This document shows, piece after piece, positions 1 through 7,332 of a stretch of DNA of 64,000 nt (position 1 is its first letter; the number at the start of each line of letters is the position of its first letter). The notes under the pieces are model-generated. The model saw only the letters and a list, made by a program, of their open reading frames with translations, ran no database searches and was not told the origin of the DNA. The DNA comes from Chitinophagaceae bacterium UBA1930 (lineage in GTDB: Bacteria; Bacteroidota; Bacteroidia; Chitinophagales; Chitinophagaceae), in the NCBI GenBank assembly GCA_002337145.1, contig DDFK01000002.1, positions 1,364,868 to 1,428,867 on the forward strand, read 5' to 3'. The position numbers and the translations under genes are program-made.

Positions 1-313
1 TAACAGGCCCTGCAATGGCTTTTGCTGCATAATCTCCACTCGCCAAATGCGAGGCAAGTGCACCCGTCATCAGGAAAAAGAAACCGGCATAGGCCCATTC
101 TTTCAATAGTTTAAAGTCGGGTGCCAATATTGCTATCACGCCCAATATTTTCCATGTGCCAATAATATACAAGATGTATGGTGGGTAACCTAGTGGAACA
201 ACTAGGTCAACCATTGCTGTTGTATGCAATAGCTGTGCAATACCGCTGCCCAGCATGCCAATACATAGTAAAGCAGTTGCAGCCCAATAAATGATGGTGT
301 TTCTCTTTTGCAT
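1..313 (-). CDS. DoxX-like membrane protein (partial, 3' end off window)
   Basis: The reading frame starts at the ATG at 313 and runs off the left edge, giving about 104 residues. It begins MQKRNTIIYW and contains three hydrophobic segments, with the helix pattern and spacing of the DoxX-like family (small four-helix inner membrane proteins of uncertain function). It lies 6 bases after the stop of the SRPBCC gene, so it is probably the third gene of an ArsR-SRPBCC-DoxX operon, a common grouping in Bacteroidota. Membrane location follows from the sequence; function is unknown and the family call is by recognition only. Confidence 0.75.
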   Translation of the reverse strand, partial: MQKRNTIIYWAATALLCIGMLGSGIAQLLHTTAMVDLVVPLGYPPYILYIIGTWKILGVIAILAPDFKLLKEWAYAGFFFLMTGALASHLASGDYAAKAIAGPV

Positions 314-319
314 AGTTGG

Positions 320-787
320 TTATTTTAATTTGCTTACAGCATCCTGCAAACGGTTATGTGCCATGTTGATGCCTTGTGCAAAAGGCAACTTCAGCATCGC
401 ATCCCTTAATGCGGCAGATTTATATATTACATGCATGGTCAGCTTGCTGGTACTGCTGTTCACGGCTTCAAATTGCAGGAACTCTAACTGCACATCAAAA
501 GGGGAATTTTCCATTTCAAACGTGCGTACAATTTTCTGGTCGGGTACAAACGCATGTATGGTGCCATTGGCTTTAAACACCACATTGCCTTTGGCATCGC
601 TTGTTTCAAATTGATAGCTGCCATGTTTTTTGTTTTCCAGTTTCAGCACTTTGGTGCCCATCCATTGTTCTACAATTTCAGGCTCTACGTATGCTTTAAA
701 CAATAGTTCCAAGGGCAGATCAAATTCCCTTGTAATGGTTAAACCCTGCTGGCCATCTTCGGCATGTATTTTTGTTTTCAGTTCCAC
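320..787 (-). CDS. SRPBCC / AHSA1-like domain protein
   Basis: A 155-residue single-domain protein of the START/SRPBCC superfamily (Activator of Hsp90 ATPase homologue 1-like). The diagnostic stretch is near the N-terminus: REFDLPLELLFKAYVEPE, followed by a Trp-Met-Gly segment and the alternating strands of the helix-grip fold. The family binds hydrophobic ligands in a cavity; the ligand here is unknown. It starts 6 bases after the ArsR gene's stop and ends 6 bases before the DoxX-like gene, so it is likely co-transcribed with both. A second ArsR-SRPBCC pair occurs at 7333-8147, so the arrangement is duplicated in this window. Confidence 0.88.
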   Translation of the reverse strand: MELKTKIHAEDGQQGLTITREFDLPLELLFKAYVEPEIVEQWMGTKVLKLENKKHGSYQFETSDAKGNVVFKANGTIHAFVPDQKIVRTFEMENSPFDVQLEFLQFEAVNSSTSKLTMHVIYKSAALRDAMLKLPFAQGINMAHNRLQDAVSKLK

Positions 788-793
788 GGTAAA

Positions 794-1117
794 TTATTTT
801 TTTTGTTTATAGTTTTTCATGGCGGCTTCCAGTTTGTTGAAGCGATCGTCCCACATTTGGCGGAAGGGTTCAATAAAATCGGCTATGTCTTTCATTTTTT
901 TTGCGTTGATGTGATAGGAAATTTCCCTGCCGTTCTGCTCTTGTTCCAACAATTCACATTCGGTCAATATTTGCAAGTGTTTGGAAACGGTAGGTCTTGC
1001 TGTATCAAAGTTGGCAGCTATTGCACCTGCGGTCATGGATTGTGAAGCCACCAGTAACAATATGGCCCTGCGGGTAGGGTCGGCAATGGCCTGGAATACA
1101 TCCCTTCTTAAATTCAT
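794..1117 (-). CDS. ArsR-family winged-helix transcriptional regulator
   Basis: A 107-residue winged-helix repressor-type protein. The N-terminus has the ADPTRRAILLL motif typical of ArsR proteins, followed by the recognition helix region TARPTVSKHLQIL and a wing ending in ISYHI. The metal-binding ELCVCDL box is absent, so it is probably not a metal sensor; it resembles the SdpR-like group that partners SRPBCC genes. It is the first gene of a three-gene leftward operon. Two inverted-repeat sites overlap its predicted promoter (1121-1136 and 1147-1162), which suggests autoregulation. Confidence 0.9.
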   Translation of the reverse strand: MNLRRDVFQAIADPTRRAILLLVASQSMTAGAIAANFDTARPTVSKHLQILTECELLEQEQNGREISYHINAKKMKDIADFIEPFRQMWDDRFNKLEAAMKNYKQKK

Positions 1118-1120
1118 TGT

Positions 1121-1162
1121 GTAGTTATTTGACTACAAATTTATGTGTAGCTATTTAGCTAC
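1121..1162. promoter_or_regulatory. Paired inverted-repeat operators of the first ArsR module
   Basis: Two 16-bp dyads are visible: GTAGTTATTTGACTAC (1121-1136, five-base arms) and GTAGCTATTTAGCTAC (1147-1162, seven-base arms). Their centres are 26 bp apart. One dyad abuts the -7 box on its downstream side and the other lies in the spacer between -33 and -7, a classic repressor arrangement. They are probably bound by the adjacent ArsR protein; this is inference from position and symmetry. Confidence 0.6.
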
Positions 1163-1167
1163 GCAAA
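1136..1167 (-). promoter_or_regulatory. Bacteroidota-type promoter of the ArsR-SRPBCC-DoxX operon
   Basis: On the minus strand a TAAATTTG box (plus 1136-1143) matches the TAnnTTTG -7 consensus, and TTTG (plus 1164-1167) lies 20 bases upstream as a -33 element. The expected transcript start falls about a dozen bases before the ATG at 1117. The second ArsR operon has the same two boxes with the same 20-base spacer. Confidence 0.6.
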
Positions 1168-1226
1168 TTTTTCTGAAAGTTTTGTGTAAAGTGTTGATGG
1201 CTAGTAAAATTTTCTTTTTGATTTCT

Positions 1227-1278
1227 TGTGACAGAAATGTTTGTGACAAAAAAAACTGTTACAGAGAAAGGTGGCACA
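1227..1278. repeat. 15-bp-phased TGTGACA-type array
   Basis: Heptamers TGTGACA (1227), TGTGACA (1242), TGTTACA (1257) and TGGCACA (1272) start at exact 15-bp steps. The array begins 110 bp upstream of the ArsR start codon. A richer array with the same heptamer and step occurs at 57486-57563. Function unknown; a protein-binding array is one possibility. Confidence 0.5.
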
Positions 1279-1392
1279 GATTGGTGCCGGAAAAACAAGT
1301 GGGAATAATCTGTTGCAGAAAATTTTAGTTAAATACGTAAATGAAGAATATTTTGCTTTATGTGCCAATCTTGTTTGAAAAGTTTTTACTTA

Positions 1393-2013
1393 TTATCCTG
1401 CAATAAGCACCTTTTTCAATTTAATATGTCCATTCTTGGCAACCTGGAACCGATAGATAAAATTTGATTCGCCTGTTTCGTACGTTGTATCAGATGTTTT
1501 ATAAGGGGTTCTTGTAGCAAGGTTTAGCTCAACTATTTTGCTTGTGTTATCAAAAGTTACATAAAGTTTATACGTGGTAAGGCTGTCTTTAATTTCGGGA
1601 CTTTCGCTTTTGCCTTTTTTATATAAGTCATCTGTCTTGATTTTCAAAAGGCAGCTCACTAGTTGTTTTGGGAAGATTTTGGTAAAGTATTTATCGAAAT
1701 CCCTTTCAGTGAATGGGTTTACTTTTTCAGTTAATTGATCGGTTGCTTTTTCATCATTTGAATATGCTAGATACCAGATCTCGTTTCCTTCATTATTGAA
1801 TGGAAAGTTGATGAATTCTTTTGCTTTTGTCTTGTCGCTTTTATACAGGGCATCCCTAAACTGTCTAAAATTGTCAATCCAATATGTTGTGTCCTTTTGC
1901 TTGAACGGAGCTACTGTTTTTGTAGTATCCGTTTTTGAATTAGGTTGATTTGTTTGAGCAAATACTGTTGGACAATATATCAATGCGATTAAGAAAATTA
2001 CTTGTCTAAGCAT
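1393..2013 (-). CDS. Hypothetical secreted protein
   Basis: I do not recognise this family. The frame is open from 2046, but the ATG at 2013 is preferred because it gives a clean signal peptide (MLRQVIFLIALIYC..VFAQ, cleavage after Ala-Gln) and a 206-residue product. The mature part is hydrophilic and Thr/Lys-rich, with a segment on conversion of small changes in a deployed domain (residues roughly 40-110) and a beta-rich C-terminus ending in the IKLKKVLIAG tail common in small Bacteroidota periplasmic proteins. It stands alone, facing away from the UbiD-like gene. Periplasmic or outer membrane location is inferred from the signal peptide. Confidence 0.6.
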   Translation of the reverse strand: MLRQVIFLIALIYCPTVFAQTNQPNSKTDTTKTVAPFKQKDTTYWIDNFRQFRDALYKSDKTKAKEFINFPFNNEGNEIWYLAYSNDEKATDQLTEKVNPFTERDFDKYFTKIFPKQLVSCLLKIKTDDLYKKGKSESPEIKDSLTTYKLYVTFDNTSKIVELNLATRTPYKTSDTTYETGESNFIYRFQVAKNGHIKLKKVLIAG

Positions 2014-2329
2014 GGTTGTTGATCTGGTTTTAAGTATCTGTATCATAATGAACTGACGTATCTATTGCTATTTTATGCTACAGATTTATATATGGTCGAT
2101 TTGGGGCTGTAGTATCTGCCATAAAGAAAATGTATTTTTTTCAATCACGTTATTACAAATTCATTCGATAAGATACTGTAGCTAATCCTTATCTAAATTC
2201 TGTTTGGACAATGCCGATAGCTATCGGTACAACCTAGCAGCATCAATATCCAGCCACAATAATAACAATACTAAGCACAGGCTGGTTAACTTCGTGGCAA
2301 GTTTTCAATACAACAATTGTTTAAAAGGT
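2014..2329. other. Intergenic region with a 14-bp palindrome
   Basis: About 316 bases between the divergent hypothetical and UbiD-like genes. The clear element is the perfect palindrome CCGATAGCTATCGG at 2214-2227. No convincing -33/-7 pair was seen for either gene. The open frame of the UbiD-like gene extends upstream to 2204 through this region, but that extension is low-complexity and unlike the family. Confidence 0.5.
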
Positions 2330-4180
2330 ATGCAGTACAAGTCGCTGGAAGTATGTTTAGTGGATCTGGAAAAGCATGGGCATTTGGTTCGTGTAAAAGA
2401 AGAAGTTGACCCATACCTGGAAATGGCGGCCATCCATTTACGTGTGCATGAAGCTGGCGGGCCGGCATTGCTGTTTGAAAACGTGAAGGGCAGCAGGTTC
2501 CGTGCAGCATCGAATATTTTTGGTACGGTGGAGCGGAGCCGTTTCATTTTCCGCAAAACCTTTAACCAGGTGCAGCAACTGATACGGTTAAAGAGCGATC
2601 CGCTACAGGCCATCAAGCACCCGGTTGACAATTTTGCTACCGGCCTGGCTGCCATGAAAGCATTGCCTTTAAAGAACCCATTGAGCAAACCTGTACTGTA
2701 CCAACAGGTGCAGGTGAGCGACCTGCCATTGATACACCACTGGCCCATGGATGGCGGTGCATTTGTAACCCTGCCGCAAGTGTATACAGAAGATGTGGAT
2801 GCTCCTGGCATCATGAAAGCCAACCTGGGTATGTACCGCATACAGTTAACGGGTAACGATTATGAACTGAACAAGGAAATTGGCTTGCATTACCAGTTGC
2901 ATCGTGGTATTGGTGTGCACCAGACCAAAGCCAATAAAAAAGGACAGCCTTTAAAAATAAGCTGCTTTGTAGGCGGACCGCCCAGCCATACATTGGCTGC
3001 CGTAATGCCTTTGCCCGAAGGCATCAGTGAAATGACTTTTGCCGGTGTGTTGGGCGGACGAAGGTTCAGGTACACTTATGAAGATGGTTTTGCCATAAGT
3101 ACCGATGCCGATTTTGTAATTACGGGCGAAGTGTACCCGAACGCCAACAAACCCGAAGGACCTTTTGGCGATCACTTGGGTTACTATTCTATGCGTCATG
3201 ATTTTCCGTTGATGAAAGTGCATAAGATATATGCAAAGAAAAATGCGATATGGCCCTTTACCGTTGTGGGCAGGCCACCGCAAGAAGATACCAGCTTTGG
3301 CAACCTGATACATGAAATGACGGGCGATGCCATACCGCAGGAAATACCCGGGCTGAAAGAAGTGCATGCGGTGGATGCTGCAGGTGTGCACCCTTTATTG
3401 CTGGCTATTGGCAGCGAACGTTACACGCCTTATACACCAACAAAGCAACCTGCTGAAATATTGACCATTGCCAACCATGTTTTGGGTACAGGCCAACTGA
3501 GCCTTGCAAAGTTTTTATTTATTACGGCTGATGATAGCAACCAATTGACCACACACAATGTGCAGCAGTATTTTGAATATTTGCTGGAGCGGATTGATTG
3601 GAAACGTGACATCCATTTTTACACCAATACCACCATTGATACATTGGATTATAGTGGCACAGGTTTAAACAGTGGAAGCAAAGTGGTGTTTGCTGCTTAT
3701 GGTGATAAGAAGCGTGGATTATGCAGGGAAGTGCCGCAGGCATTAAAAGAATTGCAAGGCTTTGAAAATGCAAGCTTAGCAATGCCCGGCGTTGTTGCTT
3801 TGCAAGCTAAGGCATTTACTACGTATGATGCAGCTAAGCAAGAAATGGAAATGCTGAATGCTCAATGTTCAATGTTCAATGGTCAGCAGTCGTTGATGGA
3901 TAGTGGCGTTACGATGATTGTTGTTTGCGATGATGCCAGTTTTGTTTCAGCCAATTTGAACAATTATTTATGGGTTACCTATACCCGTTGCAACCCAAGC
4001 CATGATATATACGGTATTGACAGTTTTACGGAACACAAGCATTGGGGTTGCAATGGACCGTTGATCATTGATGCAAGAATAAAACCGCACCATGCACCGC
4101 CGGTTGAAAAAGATGCTACCGTTGAAAAAAAGATCGATCGCTTATTTGCAAAGGGCAGCAGCCTGGAAGGCATTGCATAA
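2330..4180 (+). CDS. UbiD-family (prFMN-dependent) decarboxylase
   Basis: A 616-residue UbiD-family protein. These enzymes use prenylated FMN to decarboxylate unsaturated or aromatic acids; in Bacteroidota such genes are usually annotated as menaquinone-pathway decarboxylases. Recognisable segments are the N-terminal GGPALLFENVKGS, the central GEVYPNANKPEGPFGDHLGY stretch that supplies active-site residues, and RPPQEDTSFG. The ATG at 2330 is chosen because MQYKSLEVCLVDLEKHG is the family-like N-terminus; the upstream open frame is Asn-rich and not conserved-looking. A short in-frame heptamer repeat at 3855-3882 adds residues around NAQCSMFNGQQ in the C-terminal third, probably a lineage-specific insertion. 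A hairpin terminator follows directly. Confidence 0.88.
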   Translation: MQYKSLEVCLVDLEKHGHLVRVKEEVDPYLEMAAIHLRVHEAGGPALLFENVKGSRFRAASNIFGTVERSRFIFRKTFNQVQQLIRLKSDPLQAIKHPVDNFATGLAAMKALPLKNPLSKPVLYQQVQVSDLPLIHHWPMDGGAFVTLPQVYTEDVDAPGIMKANLGMYRIQLTGNDYELNKEIGLHYQLHRGIGVHQTKANKKGQPLKISCFVGGPPSHTLAAVMPLPEGISEMTFAGVLGGRRFRYTYEDGFAISTDADFVITGEVYPNANKPEGPFGDHLGYYSMRHDFPLMKVHKIYAKKNAIWPFTVVGRPPQEDTSFGNLIHEMTGDAIPQEIPGLKEVHAVDAAGVHPLLLAIGSERYTPYTPTKQPAEILTIANHVLGTGQLSLAKFLFITADDSNQLTTHNVQQYFEYLLERIDWKRDIHFYTNTTIDTLDYSGTGLNSGSKVVFAAYGDKKRGLCREVPQALKELQGFENASLAMPGVVALQAKAFTTYDAAKQEMEMLNAQCSMFNGQQSLMDSGVTMIVVCDDASFVSANLNNYLWVTYTRCNPSHDIYGIDSFTEHKHWGCNGPLIIDARIKPHHAPPVEKDATVEKKIDRLFAKGSSLEGIA

Positions 4181-4215
4181 AAAAAGTACAGCCCTTATTG
4201 TAGACTGTACTTTCA
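4181..4215. terminator. Hairpin terminator between convergent genes
   Basis: A 9-bp perfect stem AAAGTACAG/CTGTACTTT (4183-4191 with 4205-4213) follows the UbiD-like stop codon. A-rich and T-rich flanks let it work in either direction between this gene and the convergent TonB-domain gene. Confidence 0.6.
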
Positions 4216-4237
4216 AAATTTAAAACCCAGAGAATCT

Positions 4238-4885
4238 TTAATTATTTATTACAAAACTTACAGGCAAGGTAAAACGTGTTTTTACATTTTTACCTTTAAT
4301 GTTGCCTGGGTTCCATTTAGGCATTTTCTTTACTACACGCATGGCTTCATCTTCTAATCCGTAACCAATTTTATCTGATACCAATGTGGGGGAATATACT
4401 TTGCCGGTTTCATCAACAGCAAACTGTAACTGTATCTGTCCTTCCACACCTTCGTCAATGGCTTCTTGTGGGTATTGTATATTGTCTTCCATAAATTTTA
4501 CCAATGCTTTTTCGCCACCGGGGAAGGAAGGCATTACATCGGCCCTGTTGTAAACACCTTCTTTGTCCATTTCCATTTTACCGGAAGATGCTGTGTTGTT
4601 GTTGAAAACAATGGTTGTTCTGCCTTTACCGCCTTTTTTGGCAGGGTTAGGTTTACCCATTGCCACTTTGGTATTGTCTGTTGTTACCGCTTTATTGGTA
4701 TCGGCAACAGGTGGCGTGGCTACATTGCTGTTATTGGCTGATGTTGAAGAGGTATCTGTTGTTACTGATGGCGGTGTGGATTCTGTTTTGTCAGATGGGT
4801 TCTTGCAACTTACGATAAACAGTAGCACCATACATGCAGCTATGGTTGCTTTTGCATTGTTGCTTAATGTTTTGATGTATAACAT
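4238..4885 (-). CDS. TonB C-terminal domain lipoprotein
   Basis: A 215-residue protein when started at the ATG at 4885, the first start giving a proper signal sequence. The N-terminus has a hydrophobic stretch ending in a lipobox-like FIVSC, so it is probably a lipoprotein. A Thr/Ser/Asn/Pro/Val-rich linker follows (about residues 25-85). The last 85 residues match the TonB C-terminal fold: YPQEAIDEGVEGQIQLQFAVDETGKV, then a VVKKMPKWNPG segment. Classical TonB has an uncleaved N-terminal helix that couples to ExbBD; a lipid-anchored form could not do this in the same way, so it may be a periplasmic partner rather than an energy transducer. No ExbB/ExbD gene is nearby. Confidence 0.8.
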   Translation of the reverse strand: MLYIKTLSNNAKATIAACMVLLFIVSCKNPSDKTESTPPSVTTDTSSTSANNSNVATPPVADTNKAVTTDNTKVAMGKPNPAKKGGKGRTTIVFNNNTASSGKMEMDKEGVYNRADVMPSFPGGEKALVKFMEDNIQYPQEAIDEGVEGQIQLQFAVDETGKVYSPTLVSDKIGYGLEDEAMRVVKKMPKWNPGNIKGKNVKTRFTLPVSFVINN

Positions 4886-4998
4886 AACAATGGTTTTAGT
4901 GATATAAGCCATAAGCCAAGTATTATGCCATGAGGAAATTGCAGTATAAATGCTATTTGAAAGGGAGCAATTGGGTAAAATAATACGCAAAAAACTTT

Positions 4999-5142
4999 GG
5001 CTAAGAGGGTAAAGAGTAAAGGAGAAAAAGAAAAGGGTTGCCTCTTTTTCTCTTCTGGCTCTTATTGCAAAAAAAGGCTAGGAGCGTAAGAGTAAAAGAG
5101 TAATAGGGTGAGGTATCCTTTTTCTCTTATAGCTCTTAGCGA
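4999..5142. repeat. Imperfect tandem repeat, unit about 77 bp
   Basis: Two diverged copies, starting GGCTAAGAGG at 4999 and GGCTAGGAGC at 5076, share purine-rich GTAA-GAGTAAA and later TTTTTCTCTT..GCTCTTA blocks. Copy one contains a 10-bp perfect inverted repeat, GAGAAAAAGA (5022-5031) with TCTTTTTCTC (5043-5052). The region lies in the 429-base gap between the divergent TonB-domain and helicase genes. No other element except the helicase -7 box was seen in this gap. Confidence 0.5.
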
Positions 5143-5284
5143 TCAATGATCTAAATACTAAGCGAAAGTTTTTACGACCCAAACACAAAGGCACTAAGTT
5201 TACAGCTACTGCTTTTATACAACCAATAGTTGGGGTAATCACACTATTAATAATGAAAACAACCCCATAATCTTATATAACCTT

Positions 5285-5292
5285 TATGTTTG
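5285..5292 (+). promoter_or_regulatory. -7 box of the DEAD-box helicase gene
   Basis: TATGTTTG fits the TAnnTTTG consensus and lies 22 bases before the start codon at 5315, predicting a leader of about 15 bases. A matching -33 TTG at the usual distance is not obvious, so this is a half-supported promoter. Confidence 0.4.
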
Positions 5293-5314
5293 TAAACATC
5301 CACAACTTTTCATT

Positions 5315-6457
5315 ATGTCATTTTCAGCACTGGGTTTAACGGCTACTTTAATAAAAGCATTGGCAGAACAGGGTTACACAGAAGCTTATCCCATTCAGCA
5401 GCAGGCCATACCTGCCATATTGAAAGGCAAAGACGTATTGGGCATTGCACAAACAGGTTCTGGTAAAACCGCCAGTTTTGTATTGCCTATACTGCAGCAG
5501 TTTCAACGCAAACCATTGGCACCAAACAGGGTGATCAAAGCATTGGTACTTGTACCCACAAGGGAACTTGCCGTGCAGGTAGGTGATGTGTTTAAACTAT
5601 TTGCCCAAGCAGTACCAAGGCAGGTAAAAACGATGGCTGTATTTGGTGGCGTATCCATCAACACCCAAATGATGAACCTGCAAGGTGTGGAAATACTGGT
5701 GGCTACACCGGGGCGTTTACTGGACCTGGTAGATGCCAATGCCATGAGCCTTGCACAAATTGATATACTGGTGCTGGATGAAGCCGATAAAATGCTGAAC
5801 ATGGGCTTTAAAGCCGAAATGGCCAACGTGTTTAAACTGCTTCCTGAAAAAAGACAGAACCTGTTGTTTTCTGCTACACTAGGCAAAGAAATAAATACCA
5901 TCACAGAAATGCTGTTGCACGACCCTGTAAAGATCAAGGTTGAAGAAGAGCAACAGAACCTTGATTTAATAACCCAGACCTGTTACCATGTTACCGAAGA
6001 CAGGAAGGGGCCATTGCTGCGTTACCTGATCAAAGAAAACAATATACAACAGGTACTGGTATTTACTTCGTCCATTCACCGGGCAGATGGGGTGGTGGAG
6101 AAGCTGAAGAAACATGGTATTGCTGCTGCCGCTATGCACAGCAAAAAAAGCCAAGGAGCCAGAACAGATGCATTGGCCAATTTTAAATCGGGCAAGCTGA
6201 ATGTGTTGGTGGCAACGGATCTTGCATCACGTGGTATTGACATACAGTTCCTGCCTTATGTGATCAACTATGAACTGCCACGTTCGCCAAAGGATTATAT
6301 ACACCGTATTGGCAGAACAGGCCGTGCAAGCAATGCTGGCTCTGCCTTCTCTCTCGTTGCCGAAGAAGAACAGCACCATTTTTCTGTTATTGAAAAAAAG
6401 ATGGGCAAGAAAGTAGCGGTTGTAGAAACAGGTGACCTTGACTTGAAAGGCTATTAG
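5315..6457 (+). CDS. DEAD-box ATP-dependent RNA helicase (RhlE-like)
   Basis: A 380-residue helicase core with all expected motifs: Q motif around AYPIQQQAIP, motif I AQTGSGKT (45-52), Ia PTRELAVQ, Ib TPGR, motif II DEAD (154-157), motif III SAT (185-187), motif V ATDLASRGIDI and motif VI HRIGRTGR (329-336). It unwinds short RNA duplexes and remodels RNPs, probably in ribosome assembly or RNA decay, in the cytoplasm. It ends shortly after motif VI and lacks the basic C-terminal tail common in RhlE-type paralogues. It is monocistronic and convergent with the GyrI-like gene, whose stop codon abuts its own. Confidence 0.93.
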   Translation: MSFSALGLTATLIKALAEQGYTEAYPIQQQAIPAILKGKDVLGIAQTGSGKTASFVLPILQQFQRKPLAPNRVIKALVLVPTRELAVQVGDVFKLFAQAVPRQVKTMAVFGGVSINTQMMNLQGVEILVATPGRLLDLVDANAMSLAQIDILVLDEADKMLNMGFKAEMANVFKLLPEKRQNLLFSATLGKEINTITEMLLHDPVKIKVEEEQQNLDLITQTCYHVTEDRKGPLLRYLIKENNIQQVLVFTSSIHRADGVVEKLKKHGIAAAAMHSKKSQGARTDALANFKSGKLNVLVATDLASRGIDIQFLPYVINYELPRSPKDYIHRIGRTGRASNAGSAFSLVAEEEQHHFSVIEKKMGKKVAVVETGDLDLKGY

Positions 6458-6871
6458 TTAATCATCTTTTAGCCTGACCATGCATTGCACATCTTTGTTG
6501 TTCAGGTACCATTCAATACAGTAGCCATTGGGATCAAGGTTGGGCTGTTGCAGCAATTGCTGAAACGTGCTGGCAATGCTGCCAATATTTTGCATGTAGT
6601 TATGAATTGTAATACCAACATAATTGCCTTTGGGCAGTATCAATGCATTGCAATGCAGCTTTTCGGCTTCGCCTTCGTATTGCTCTTCTACTGCGGCCCT
6701 GTACACAATTGCCCCGTTGTTTTCTGGTCTGGATATACCAAAATATTTTCGTCCCGTTCCAAACGGAACCAATGAATGCACCTGTTGCAGTGCATCCATT
6801 ATTCCATCGGGAAAGCTGCTGGCCGTAATGTACAGTACCCTAATGTCTTGTGCCAGATGTATTGTTTGCAT
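6458..6871 (-). CDS. GyrI-like / AraC effector-binding domain protein
   Basis: A 137-residue stand-alone domain resembling the GyrI-like small-molecule-binding fold (also the effector domain of BmrR/Rob). Features are the IRVLYITASSFPDGIMDALQ start, the FGTGRKYFGISRPENNG segment, the acidic YEGEAEKL and the final IEWYLNN motif. No DNA-binding domain is attached, so it probably binds or sequesters a ligand. It is the last gene of a leftward cluster ArsR-SRPBCC-VOC-GyrI-like, 18 bases after the VOC gene. Its stop directly abuts that of the convergent helicase gene. Confidence 0.72.
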   Translation of the reverse strand: MQTIHLAQDIRVLYITASSFPDGIMDALQQVHSLVPFGTGRKYFGISRPENNGAIVYRAAVEEQYEGEAEKLHCNALILPKGNYVGITIHNYMQNIGSIASTFQQLLQQPNLDPNGYCIEWYLNNKDVQCMVRLKDD

Positions 6872-6889
6872 CGTATAACTGGTTGTTGT

Positions 6890-7297
6890 TTACATCTTGC
6901 TCATGTCCATATAAAGCACATTCCAACGGTGACCATCAAGATCGGCAAAAACGCAACCATACATAAAGCCATTCATTGTAGTGGGTTTGTGATTGCTGGT
7001 ACCGCCTGCTGCCACTGCTTTCTGGGCCATTTCATCCACTTCTTCCTTGCTTTGTGCATCAATGGAAAGCAGCACTTCGGTTGACTGTTGAGTGTTGGTA
7101 ATTTCATTGTTGGTAAAGCCTTTAAACATAGGTTCTTCAAACAACATGCACACTACATTTTTCTCGCCCAGCAACAGACAGGCCGAGTTGGGGCCACCGC
7201 CTTGCTGTTCGTTGAATTGAAACCCAAGTTTGCTAAAGAATGCTTTTGATTTTGTGATGTCTTTTACTGGTAAGTTCAGCCAAAATTGTTTTGCCAT
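6890..7297 (-). CDS. VOC (glyoxalase/bleomycin resistance) family protein
   Basis: A 135-residue vicinal-oxygen-chelate protein. The two beta-alpha-beta-beta-beta halves are visible: FWLNLPVKDITKSKAFFSKLGF at the start, and DLDGHRWNVLYMDMSKM at the end, the usual C-terminal DxxGh.w motif. It may be a metal-dependent lyase/isomerase or a ligand-binding protein; the substrate cannot be told from sequence. It lies 35 bases after the SRPBCC gene and 18 before the GyrI-like gene, so probably in the second ArsR operon. Confidence 0.88.
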   Translation of the reverse strand: MAKQFWLNLPVKDITKSKAFFSKLGFQFNEQQGGGPNSACLLLGEKNVVCMLFEEPMFKGFTNNEITNTQQSTEVLLSIDAQSKEEVDEMAQKAVAAGGTSNHKPTTMNGFMYGCVFADLDGHRWNVLYMDMSKM

Positions 7298-7332
7298 GAT
7301 TGTATGTTTTAGTGATGGATACTATTTGTTGT

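Noticed and set aside
2204..2329. N-terminal extension of the UbiD-like gene from the ATG at 2204
   Set aside because: The extra 42 residues are Asn/Ser-rich and cross the 14-bp palindrome; the family start fits 2330.
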